A stretch of 64,000 nucleotides of DNA from Arthrobacter sp. (lineage in GTDB: Bacteria > Actinomycetota > Actinomycetes > Actinomycetales > Micrococcaceae): positions 20,091 to 84,090 of the forward strand of contig JAPLAM010000017.1 in the NCBI GenBank assembly GCA_026393275.1, read 5' to 3'. A program made the position numbers and the translations under genes. Shown in pieces: positions 19,597 through 27,212 of this stretch (the first letter of the stretch is position 1; each line of letters begins with the position of its first letter). Below the pieces are notes generated by a model that saw nothing but the letters and a program-made list of their open reading frames with translations, searched no databases and was not told the DNA's origin.

Positions 19597-19609
19597 GTCG
19601 GCGCCAGTC

Positions 19610-21283
19610 ATGACATCGGATGACCCCCAGATCTTGGAACGGGGTCTGGTGGGCATGTCGGATGAGGCGTGGGAGCGCCTGCGCCGGCAGGACGAGGTCA
19701 TTGCACCTTTGGCGGCCATGGTCACGGTCACCCACGGGGCGGCGGACAGCGCGGCCGAAGAGTTGGGATTGTCGAGACGGCAGGTCTACACCCTGATCGG
19801 CCGGCGCCGAAAGGGCACCGGTCTGCTGACGGACCTGGCCCCGGGCCGGTCCGCCGGCGGCCGGGGAGGCGGGCGCCTGCCGGAGCCTGTGGAGGCCGTA
19901 ATTCGTGAAGTCATCCGGAAGACTTACCTGACGAAGCAAAAGCCGTCCTTGGCGGTTGTGCATCGCCAAATTGTGCGCGAATGCAAGACGCTGGGGTTGG
20001 CCGCGCCGGCAAGGAATACTGTCGCCCACCGGATCGAGGCGCTGCATCCGGTGGAAGTCAGGCGCAGGCGTGAGGGCAGCGAGGCCGCCCGGGCCTTGCA
20101 GTCGGCCGGCGGAAAGGTTCCGGACATCGTGGCCCCGTTGGACCAGGTCCAGATCGACCACACCGTGATTGACCTGATCATCGTCGATGACCGGGACCGG
20201 CAGCCCATCGGCCGGCCCTACCTGACGGTTGCCATCGATGTTTATAGCCGGTGCCTGCTGGGAATGGTCGTGACCCTGGAGGCACCGTCTGCGGTGTCGG
20301 TGGGCCTGTGTATTGCGCACATGGCCTGCGACAAGCGGCCGTGGCTGGAAGCCCTGGGCGTGGACGCGGCGTGGCCGATGAGCGGCAAGCCCAAGGCGTT
20401 GTTCCTGGACAACGCTGCGGAGTTCAAGAGCGAGGCGTTGCGCCGCGGTTGCGAGCAGCACGGGATCAAACTCAGCTACCGGCCACTTGGGCGCCCGCAC
20501 TACGGCGGCATCGTGGAGCGGATCGTCGGCACGGTGATGCAGCGGGTCCATGAACTGCCCGGGACAACCTTCTCTAACCCGGGACAGCGGGGCGGTTACG
20601 ATGCCGACAGAATGGCCGCCCTGACGTTGACGGAGCTGGAACGCTGGCTGGCCTTAGCGGTCGCCGGCTACCACGGCAGTATTCACGGATCCCTGAACCA
20701 GACACCCGCCGGGCGCTGGGGAGAGGGCGTGAGAGAGTTCGGCGCGCAGCCTGTTGTTGCGCACCCCGCAGCGTTTCTCATCGATTTCCTGCCGGTCATC
20801 CGGCGCCGAATCACCCGCACCGGTTTCGTCATCGACCATGTCCATTACTTCGCGAACGTGCTCAAGCCATGGATCGCGCGGCGGGACGGGGAGGAAACGT
20901 TCATCATCCGGCGGGACCCGCGGGACATCAGCAGGGTCTGGGTGCTGGAACCGGAAGGGACGGCCTATGCGGAAGTCCCGTACCGCACGGTTTCTTACCC
21001 GGCGGTGACGTTGTGGGAACACCGGCAGGCGCTGGCGCGGCTCCGTCAGCAGGGACATGACCAGGTCAACGAGGAAGCATTGTTCCGCATGGTTGATCAG
21101 ATGCGTGAGATCACTTCAACGGCGCAACGGGCAACCCGCAGATCACGCCGGGAGCTGCAGCGGCGGCGCCACCTCCAGGCCTCCGGACCCGTGAAGAACC
21201 CGACGGCCCCACCTGATGAAATGCTCCCACCCACGAATGATGTGGCGCCAGCCCGTCCTTTTGACGAGGTCGAGCAGTGGTGA
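19610..21283 (+). CDS. tniA: transposase TniA (TnsB/Mu-type DDE)
   Basis: 557 residues from the ATG at 19610, just inside the left repeat array. The track start at 19154 lies outside the transposon and is wrong. The protein has an N-terminal helix-turn-helix (AAEELGLSRRQVYTLIGRR), the rve core with catalytic residues in QIDHTVIDL, FLDNAAEFKS and GGIVERIVGT, and a beta-rich Mu-type C-terminal domain. It ends in a basic, Pro-rich tail likely to contact TniB. It cuts and joins transposon ends during replicative transposition. The stop overlaps the tniB start. Confidence 0.94.
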   Translation: MTSDDPQILERGLVGMSDEAWERLRRQDEVIAPLAAMVTVTHGAADSAAEELGLSRRQVYTLIGRRRKGTGLLTDLAPGRSAGGRGGGRLPEPVEAVIREVIRKTYLTKQKPSLAVVHRQIVRECKTLGLAAPARNTVAHRIEALHPVEVRRRREGSEAARALQSAGGKVPDIVAPLDQVQIDHTVIDLIIVDDRDRQPIGRPYLTVAIDVYSRCLLGMVVTLEAPSAVSVGLCIAHMACDKRPWLEALGVDAAWPMSGKPKALFLDNAAEFKSEALRRGCEQHGIKLSYRPLGRPHYGGIVERIVGTVMQRVHELPGTTFSNPGQRGGYDADRMAALTLTELERWLALAVAGYHGSIHGSLNQTPAGRWGEGVREFGAQPVVAHPAAFLIDFLPVIRRRITRTGFVIDHVHYFANVLKPWIARRDGEETFIIRRDPRDISRVWVLEPEGTAYAEVPYRTVSYPAVTLWEHRQALARLRQQGHDQVNEEALFRMVDQMREITSTAQRATRRSRRELQRRRHLQASGPVKNPTAPPDEMLPPTNDVAPARPFDEVEQW

Positions 21284-22194
21284 ATATCGATGACTACCCG
21301 CCGCCGGATCTCTCCCATCTCCAGCCCTGGGCCCAAGCCATGGCTCGACTGCCGGCGGAGGAACGGATCCGGCGCATCCGGGCGGACCGCTGGATCGGCT
21401 ACCCCTTGGCGGTCCAGACGCTCACCAGGCTCGAAACACTCTATGACTGGCCCGGCAAACAGCGCATGCCCAACCTTCTGCTGATCGGACCGACCAACAA
21501 CGGCAAGTCCATGATCATCGAACGGTTCCGCCGGCAGCACCCGGCACACTCCACCGCGGATCAGGAACACATTCCCGTCCTGTGTGTCCAGATGCCCTCC
21601 GAACCGTCCATCCCGCGGTTCTACACGGCCGTCCTCGCCGCGCTCGGCGCGCCCACGGGACCGCGCCGGCGCGTAGCTGACCTGGAACAGCTCACCCTCG
21701 CCGTGCTGCGCCGCGTCGGTGTGCGGATCCTGGTGATTGACGAACTGCACAATGTGCTGGCCGGCCGCGCCGATGTCCGGCGCGAATTCCTGAACCTGCT
21801 GCGCTTCCTGGGAAACGAGCTGCGGATCCCGCTGGTGGGGGTCGGGACCCGGGAGGCCTATCTCGCCGTCCGCTCCGATGACCAGCTCGAAAACCGGTTT
21901 GAGCCCATGACCCTGCCCCTGTGGGAGGCCAACGCAGACCTGTCGTCCCTGCTGGCCAGCTTCGGCTCCTCCTTCCCGCTGCGCACTCGCTCGAATCTGG
22001 CGACCGATGACATGGCCCGCTACCTCCTGACCCGCAGCGAGGGCACCATCGGGGAGCTCACCTCGCTCCTGACCGAAGCCGCAGTAGCCGCCGTGGACAG
22101 CGGCGAAGAATCCATCAACCACCGGACGCTGACCCTGGCCGAATACGACGGTCCCAGCGTGCGGCGCCGGAAGTTCGAACGCGAACTCAGATGA
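21277..22194 (+). CDS. tniB: transposition ATPase TniB (TnsC-type)
   Basis: A 305-residue AAA+ ATPase that activates TniA and helps choose the target. Walker A is GPTNNGKS near residue 72, Walker B is ILVIDELHN near residue 155, and a sensor region GVGTREAY follows. The start is GTG at 21277 (or GTG 21280), overlapping tniA by seven bases. Its stop overlaps tniQ by four, giving a tightly coupled transposition operon. Length is normal for the family. Confidence 0.94.
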   Translation: MVNIDDYPPPDLSHLQPWAQAMARLPAEERIRRIRADRWIGYPLAVQTLTRLETLYDWPGKQRMPNLLLIGPTNNGKSMIIERFRRQHPAHSTADQEHIPVLCVQMPSEPSIPRFYTAVLAALGAPTGPRRRVADLEQLTLAVLRRVGVRILVIDELHNVLAGRADVRREFLNLLRFLGNELRIPLVGVGTREAYLAVRSDDQLENRFEPMTLPLWEANADLSSLLASFGSSFPLRTRSNLATDDMARYLLTRSEGTIGELTSLLTEAAVAAVDSGEESINHRTLTLAEYDGPSVRRRKFERELR

Positions 22195-23393
22195 GGCCGC
22201 CGGAACGCTGGCCTCTGCACCCGGCCCCTGCAGAAACGGAATCGTTGTCCTCCTGGCTCCGGCGGATCGCAGCCAGCTACGGGATGTACTCCTACGAGCT
22301 GCTCGAACACGGACTCGGCCACCGCGAACTCAGCGACCCCGAGCTGGATCTGAACCCTCCGATGCACCTGCTCGAAGAGCTCGCCAAGCGCACCGGTCTT
22401 GACCAACACCGCGTAAACGCCATGACCATGGCCGGCTGGGTGCCATGGCTCTTCGACGGACTCGCCCCTGCCCCCGACGCCTACGAAACCTATGCGCACC
22501 AGCTCTCGGTGCTCCTGCCGCCCAAGCGGCGCATTATCTATACTCCGCGGAAGTGGTTGCCATGGCTCCCGGACTCCGGGGCGCGGCGGGGATGCCCGGA
22601 CTGCCTGGAATCCGGCCCGACGCTACTGCTCTTCTGGCAATTGCCGCTCATGGCCAGCTGCCCGGTACATGGGCGCCGGCTTGAAACCTACGAAGGACAC
22701 CCTCCTGACTACGTTTTGTGGAAAACCCCAGCCCATGGCGAGCGGGGGCTTCCGGAGTCGTTGTCCCTCATGGACCGGCGGACCTGGCAGGCGATAACCA
22801 CCGGTTCCGTCAATCTGCCCCGGTATCCGGTTCACGCGGGCACCTGGTTCCGGCTGCTGCGGACCCTCCTGGACGAACTCACCACAGCCCAGGGACGATA
22901 TGGCCGACAACTGGACGACGTGCGTCGTGTCTGGGAACACTGCGGACACCCGTTCCGGGCCGGCCTGTATTCGTGGCAACCGTTCGAAACCCTCCATTGG
23001 CCGGTCCAGCAGCAGCTGCTCGAAGCAGCAGCCGCCGCAATGGAACTGATCGAAGCCGGCTCACTGGTTGCCTTGGGAACCTCCGCGCACCTCCTGCGCC
23101 CCGAACCGAACCCCCGGATCGGCGACGGAACCCGGCCCGGCCCACTGACAGCAACCGCCGCCGTTCAAGAGAAGCCCACTCTCGATGAGCTCTGGAAACA
23201 AGCAACGGACGCACTGGAAGTCTGCATCAAGGCAGCCAAAGAAGAGCCGGCCGTCGCGCAGCAGCTCTTCAACTTCGCACGCTACGGATGCCGGAGTGAA
23301 GAATCCGTGCGCGGTCTCCGGCAAACCTTCACCGAGCTTCAGATACCCCTCGACTTCCTGTCACACATTGATGAGCGGGGGCCCTTTGCCTGA
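22191..23393 (+). CDS. tniQ: transposition targeting protein TniQ
   Basis: A 400-residue TniQ-family protein, homologous to TnsD/TniQ target-site factors. The N-terminal signature ESLSSWLRRIAASYGMYSYEL is clear. A zinc-binding C4/CCHC-like motif with RRGCPDCLESG and ASCPVHGRRL follows at about residues 130-170. The C-terminal half is helical. In Tn5053-type elements TniQ is required with TniA and TniB for cointegrate formation. The stop is followed by the res region rather than another overlapping gene. Confidence 0.9.
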   Translation: MRPPERWPLHPAPAETESLSSWLRRIAASYGMYSYELLEHGLGHRELSDPELDLNPPMHLLEELAKRTGLDQHRVNAMTMAGWVPWLFDGLAPAPDAYETYAHQLSVLLPPKRRIIYTPRKWLPWLPDSGARRGCPDCLESGPTLLLFWQLPLMASCPVHGRRLETYEGHPPDYVLWKTPAHGERGLPESLSLMDRRTWQAITTGSVNLPRYPVHAGTWFRLLRTLLDELTTAQGRYGRQLDDVRRVWEHCGHPFRAGLYSWQPFETLHWPVQQQLLEAAAAAMELIEAGSLVALGTSAHLLRPEPNPRIGDGTRPGPLTATAAVQEKPTLDELWKQATDALEVCIKAAKEEPAVAQQLFNFARYGCRSEESVRGLRQTFTELQIPLDFLSHIDERGPFA

Positions 23394-23494
23394 CATAGAA
23401 TAAATAACGGGTTTTGTGACATATTTCGATTCCGGTCGAATCCGGAATCACGTTGTCACTTAAACGAACGTATAAATGACAAGGGGTCTGGACC
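23394..23494 (+). promoter_or_regulatory. putative res site and tniR promoter region
   Basis: This AT-rich 100-base gap between tniQ and tniR is unlike the surrounding GC-rich sequence. It holds short inverted repeats: TTTTGTGACAT paired with GTTGTCACTT, ATTCCGGTCGAATCCGGAAT as a near palindrome, and a later ATGACA. The position is where Tn402-family elements keep the recombination site acted on by the TniR resolvase. Subsite limits cannot be fixed by eye. Confidence 0.6.
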
Positions 23495-24106
23495 ATGCTG
23501 GTCGGATACATGCGGGTGTCCAAGGCGGACGGGTCGCAAAGCACTGATCTGCAGCGCGACGCGCTCCTGGTCGCGGGCGTCGACCCATTGAAACTTTACG
23601 AGGACCACTCCTCAGGCAAGAAGGACGACCGTCCTCAACTTGCAGCCTGCCTGAAGGGCATGAACGCCGGGGACACCCTTTTGGTGTGGAAGCTCGACCG
23701 GCTCGGCCGGGACCTGCGGCACCTGGTTAACATCGTCCATGACCTCACCGAACGCGGCATCGGGCTCAAGGTCCTCACCGGGCAGGGCGCTGCCATCGAC
23801 ACCACCACCGCCTCCGGAAAGCTCGTCTTCGGAATCTTCGCTGCCCTCGCCGAGTTCGAGCGCGAACTCATCTCCGAACGGACCATCGCAGGACTCGCCG
23901 CCGCCCGTGCCCGCGGCCGTAAGGGCGGCCGGCCCTACAAGATGACCCCCGCCAAACTCCGGCTCGCCATGGCCTCAATGGGAAAACTGGACACGAAAGT
24001 CAGCGAGCTCTGCACCGAACTCGGCATCACACGCCAAACCCTCTACCGACACGTCTCACCAACCGGCGAACTGCGCCCGGACGGGCAGAAGCTGCTGGCG
24101 CGCTAG
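23495..24106 (+). CDS. tniR: serine resolvase TniR
   Basis: A 203-residue small serine recombinase. The nucleophile is Ser9 in VGYMRVSKADGS. Arginine-containing motifs KLDRLGRDLRHL and EFERELISERT are intact, and a C-terminal DNA-binding helix-turn-helix is seen in LCTELGITRQTLYRHV. It resolves the transposition cointegrate at the adjacent res site. It is transcribed in the same direction as the other tni genes. All catalytic residues visible to me are present. Confidence 0.94.
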   Translation: MLVGYMRVSKADGSQSTDLQRDALLVAGVDPLKLYEDHSSGKKDDRPQLAACLKGMNAGDTLLVWKLDRLGRDLRHLVNIVHDLTERGIGLKVLTGQGAAIDTTTASGKLVFGIFAALAEFERELISERTIAGLAAARARGRKGGRPYKMTPAKLRLAMASMGKLDTKVSELCTELGITRQTLYRHVSPTGELRPDGQKLLAR

Positions 24107-24346
24107 CGCAGGTGGACGTCAACACTTTTCCCTGGCAGTCCACAATGCGATCGCGCCGAATAGAACGATTGGAGCCCTAATACCCACCAAGGCGACCCAG
24201 CCCTGGGGGCCGTAAATTGCTAGGCGGCTCCGCCGCAGAAACCGCTGATGATCAACGAACGCTCGAACGGTCTTATTGGATAAACCCTCCACAGTACGTC
24301 TGCGGTTCGGCCGGCAGGTCTCACCGTCACCCCCGGCGGCATCCTC

Positions 24347-24351
24347 AGATA
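24347..24351. repeat. 5-bp target-site duplication of the nested element
   Basis: AGATA precedes the GGGG of the left inverted repeat and recurs at 26620-26624 directly after the CCCC of the right inverted repeat. Tn3-family elements generate 5-bp duplications. Confidence 0.8.
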
Positions 24352-24389
24352 GGGGCTCACAGGCTTGTGAAAAAGTGAAATATGCGACG

Positions 24390-24566
24390 CTAAGGTTTTG
24401 CCGGGCGTCGTAGTGGCCTGTATTTGGCGCGGGGCCAGATGTAGTCGCCGGTGAGGTTGATGTGTTCCCAGCCCAGCGGTGAAAGGAACCGCAGGAGGTC
24501 CGGGTCGATGTCACCGCTGTTGCTGGTCAGGGTGGCGACGGTGCGGTCGAGGTAGACCGATTGTGT
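24390..24566 (-). pseudogene. tnpA: Tn3-family transposase TnpA, C-terminal remnant
   Basis: The reading frame contains SVYLDRTVATLTSNSGDI and LSPLGWEHINLTGDYIW, the highly conserved end of Tn3 transposases. The stop lies within the left inverted repeat, which is where tnpA normally ends. Sequence upstream of about 24566 is unrelated. More than 900 residues of the normal transposase are missing, so the fragment cannot act. Confidence 0.82.
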
Positions 24567-24897
24567 CAACTTGATTGGAGCCCACCGAGACGGCCCGACT
24601 GGTACCCAGGTGCGGCCTTGATGCGGTCCAGAAAGCAGGGCCAAGGACGTTGCGACAGTCTTCCGTCGGGTGGCAGCTGCTCGTGGCGCTCAGCGATTAA
24701 TTGGTAGGAGTTAGCGTGTAGCGAGAAAAGCGCTGGCGTAGACGGGCAGGAAGGCCGACCACAGCCCAGCCCCAGTCCTCGGAGGTTGGTTCAGTTTTTG
24801 CAGAAGCTGTGCCTGATGCCTCCGTGCTTAGCCGCGAGCGGTGTCCCGCCTTGGAACACCGCCCGCAGGCTTATCCGCTCAGTATGGTTCGCCCAGA
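24567..24897. other. non-coding stretch in the nested cassette
   Basis: 330 bases without a gene I can support. A hairpin GCGGTGT...ACACCGC with an 11-base loop lies at about 24838-24862. It could end transcription of the minus-strand operon that stops at 24898, although no T-run follows. Confidence 0.35.
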
Positions 24898-25149
24898 CTA
24901 AGCCCTCGACTTAGCCGACGCTCGCCGTGAGGCGATGGACAGGCTGATTCCGGCGGCAGCGGCTATTACCGCGCCGACGAAGGACCAAACAATCACTTCC
25001 ATAGGCCAGGACGGCCCTTGCGATGGATCAAGTCGGGAGGTGTTTATCCCAAACACTTGCGAGCCGATCCAGATGTAGGCAACCACAAGGAGCATGATTG
25101 CGCCTAACACTCCGGCGACTATGAAAAGTACCTTCGCAGCCTTGGACAT
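24898..25149 (-). CDS. small two-helix membrane protein (candidate immunity protein)
   Basis: An 83-residue protein with two hydrophobic segments (VLFIVAGVLGAIMLLVVAYIWIG and VIVWSFVGAVIAAAAGISLSI) separated by a 25-residue loop (INTSRLDPSQGPSWP), and a basic tail. A good AGGAG ribosome binding site precedes the ATG. It begins 31 bases after the stop of the secreted-protein gene, so the two form an operon. A small membrane partner of a secreted protein is typical of immunity proteins, but nothing in the sequence proves that role. Confidence 0.68.
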   Translation of the reverse strand: MSKAAKVLFIVAGVLGAIMLLVVAYIWIGSQVFGINTSRLDPSQGPSWPMEVIVWSFVGAVIAAAAGISLSIASRRASAKSRA

Positions 25150-25180
25150 TTTCGCAACTCCTGCTTACTCTTGATCCTGC

Positions 25181-26122
25181 TTAGGGGTTACAACGGTACG
25201 TCAGGTTCAACTGGTCGCCCCAGTACATCCACGGTCGCCATGACTCGAGGTTGTAGGTGCCGGGTTCGAAGACATTGCCCACTACGTGACACAGGTATTG
25301 CTCCTGGATTGTACCCGTGAGGTTCCAACCAATTCGACCCAATTTGGTGCGCAACTCGTCCACGTGTGCGTTGTGGGTTGCGAATCCGTTGTAGAACCGC
25401 CCCCAGCCCGTTGGGTTGAGATTTACCACTCCTCCTTGTGAAGCGTAGGTGATCCACGGGAGTCCGTCGATCAGGTCCACGCCAGCCCAGGGGTCTGCCA
25501 CCACCGGATACTTGACGGTTGGGGAGGAATGGTCGACGACCTGTACGAGTTGCCGTCCCTGGACTTCGTAGTGAGTAGGCAGAGCGACGCCAGCCGCATC
25601 TTTTGCCCATGGCTTGGCAAAGCCACCGAAGAACGTACCATCCGCTCTCGAGATCGCAACGCTTCCATCCTCATTCGGCTTCATCGCGGCTCCCGCGGGT
25701 ATGTCGACTCGATACTGGTATCGGGAGGGCGCTGCCGACGATTCGATAATTGTGTGAATGGCGACGGAATTGTCGTCCTGTGGGATGGGGACCGTAGCTG
25801 AGCCGTTGCCATTGTCGTAGGACACTACCCCGTTTCCAATGGGTCGCGCTGTCGCCGACTTCTCTGCAAAGGGAAGCCCGATCGAAAGGGACTGGCCCTT
25901 CTGGCCAGTTATCTTCACAACACCCGACGAATCGGTCGGCACCTCCACCTTCTTATCGCGAATGCCCTGTTTGCCAAGGGACTGGACGTTTGGAGAAACA
26001 GCTGCAATAGCCCTAAGAGCGTTGTCGTCGGGAGCGGCGCCGGCCGGTCCGGCTTGCCCGAGCAACAGCGCGAAGCCTATGGCTCCAACGGTCAGTGACG
26101 TGATTTTCCTTCGTAATGTCAT
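25181..26122 (-). CDS. secreted protein with DUF2599-like C-terminus
   Basis: 313 residues from the ATG at 26122, which has GGGGGAAC as ribosome binding site; the track start is 24 bases further upstream. The signal peptide has a hydrophobic core GAIGFALLLGQAGPAGAAP with an AxA cleavage site. The middle part is strand-rich. The C-terminal 80 residues are conserved-looking and aromatic: TGWGRFYNGFATHNAHVDEL, YLCHVVGN and ESWRPWMYWGDQLNLTYRCNP, with two cysteines that may pair. This resembles the DUF2599 domain of secreted actinobacterial proteins. Function unknown. It is cargo of the nested cassette and is followed by a membrane-protein gene. Confidence 0.72.
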   Translation of the reverse strand: MTLRRKITSLTVGAIGFALLLGQAGPAGAAPDDNALRAIAAVSPNVQSLGKQGIRDKKVEVPTDSSGVVKITGQKGQSLSIGLPFAEKSATARPIGNGVVSYDNGNGSATVPIPQDDNSVAIHTIIESSAAPSRYQYRVDIPAGAAMKPNEDGSVAISRADGTFFGGFAKPWAKDAAGVALPTHYEVQGRQLVQVVDHSSPTVKYPVVADPWAGVDLIDGLPWITYASQGGVVNLNPTGWGRFYNGFATHNAHVDELRTKLGRIGWNLTGTIQEQYLCHVVGNVFEPGTYNLESWRPWMYWGDQLNLTYRCNP

Positions 26123-26335
26123 AGTTCCCCCAATTGAACTCGGCACCCCCTGTGCCGAGTCGAGTCACCATAACATGTTTGTTTGACGAGGACTTGTCAC
26201 ACCGAATGGCCGTCTCAGATCTGCTGGATTTCCGGTTCAGACGAGTCATTTTTAGGACCGGAATTCCTTCGCCGGAACTTGCAGTCCGCCTATTCTGGTT
26301 CGTCCTCAGCAAGTTCGTGACTTATTAGCGGTCTA

Positions 26336-26533
26336 TCAGTTCGATCTAAGGCTGTGTGCAAGTCGGTAGGAGTCTGTGCCGGTTTCGATGATAGTGCCGT
26401 TGAACGTGAGCAGGTCCACGCGCCCGTAGCGGAAGATAGTCTTAGGCAGCATCTTTTCGTCGGCGGCTTCGACGAGTTCGTTCACGGGAATCATTCTTTG
26501 GTGAAGTTCCGGGATCTCACCTGCCAAGCACAA
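26336..26533 (-). pseudogene. istB: IS21-family IstB ATPase fragment with internal deletion
   Basis: The 65-codon frame joins two IstB parts. MIPVNELVEAADEKMLPKTI and RYGRVDLL come from before the Walker B region. LTFNGTIIETGTDSYRLAH is the C-terminus. The intervening residues (the DELGY Walker B and sensor region) are missing, and the join falls where both parts read VD(L/R)L. The N-terminal Walker A part is also absent. The result is non-functional. Confidence 0.72.
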
Positions 26534-26624
26534 ACTGTCCAGATTGCAAGTCGGTGGATGCCCATTTTTGCGGAAAACCGCGCTAGCGTCGGAAATTTAA
26601 CTTTTTCACAAACCACCCCAGATA

Positions 26625-26977
26625 GCGGCCCTATCCGGAAAGCACTTCCGTTTGCAACTAGCACCACACTCCCTCCGGCAGGCTCTGGCCGGACTCGTGA
26701 CCGGCGGCTGACACTTCCCGGGGCCGGGGCATCTCAAGTGTCAATGCCGCTTCGAAAACACGGGAACCGTTCAGCCGGCCATCAACGGCGTCTTTACGCC
26801 CCCAACATGAGCGAGGGCCGTTAGCGCCGGATCCTGTTCCATTGTTCGTGACGGGCCGGATCCGAGAGAATCTTGGGCTGGGCCACGTGAAGCTGTAAAA
26901 GGCGTCAGCTTACTGCGCACGAGATGACACAGCAGGCGCCGCATCGCGCGTTTCAACTGCGCTTCCTCCTTAGTCAT
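26625..26977. other. non-coding stretch between the nested cassette and the RHS module
   Basis: About 350 bases with no supported gene. The short track ORFs here lack ribosome binding sites and recognisable content. It may hold the 3' untranslated region of the minus-strand RHS operon. Confidence 0.35.
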
Positions 26978-27166
26978 CTACCCTTTTCGTAGGTAGCCCA
27001 GCACCATCGGCACTATGATGGCAACGCCCAGTATCACGGGAATTAGATGGATTACTGGCCCTGTCTGCGGAAGCATCATTCGCACTATGACGGCACAAAC
27101 GACGCTAGCCAGGAATATTAGGCCTGTTGCAGCAGCTAACTTGCGAAGTCCTTGGGCTCGGGGCAT
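26978..27166 (-). CDS. small two-helix membrane protein after the RHS gene (candidate immunity protein)
   Basis: 62 residues from the ATG at 27166, which has an AAAGG ribosome binding site; the longer track ORF to 27334 overlaps the RHS gene. Two hydrophobic segments (AATGLIFLASVVCAVIVRMML and VIHLIPVILGVAIIVPMVLGYL) are joined by a short loop. A basic N-terminus (MPRAQGLRKL) and short basic tail complete it. It starts 46 bases after the RHS stop. RHS toxins are normally followed by a small immunity gene, and a hydrophobic RHS tail would suit a membrane immunity protein. This is inference from position. Confidence 0.66.
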   Translation of the reverse strand: MPRAQGLRKLAAATGLIFLASVVCAVIVRMMLPQTGPVIHLIPVILGVAIIVPMVLGYLRKG

Positions 27167-27212
27167 CTCGTACCTTTCAGTGCAGCGGAATCGTTCACGG
27201 ATCAGCCTTGTT

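Larger units (their letters stand above)
24352..26619 (-). mobile_element. nested non-autonomous Tn3-type cassette
   Basis: A 2.27-kb segment bounded by GGGG-starting inverted repeats. The right end, read inward, is GGGGTGGTTTGTGAAAAAG; the left has GGGGCTCACAGG then CTTGTGAAAAAG. Both continue AAAT(A/T)T(G/C)CGACGCTA, the conserved inner end of Tn3-family repeats. Both sides are flanked by AGATA. Only the last 60 or so residues of a Tn3 transposase remain, next to the left repeat. The contents are an operon of a secreted protein and a small membrane protein, plus an internally deleted IstB gene. It lacks its own transposase and resolvase, so movement would need help in trans. Confidence 0.82.

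Noticed and set aside
19154-19609. N-terminal extension of TniA in the ORF track
   Set aside because: It would start outside the transposon and run through the terminal repeats; the ATG at 19610 is the sensible start.
24119-24514. 131-residue minus-strand ORF right of tniR
   Set aside because: It spans the inverted repeat and target duplication of the nested cassette in a frame different from the Tn3 transposase remnant, so it cannot be an old gene.
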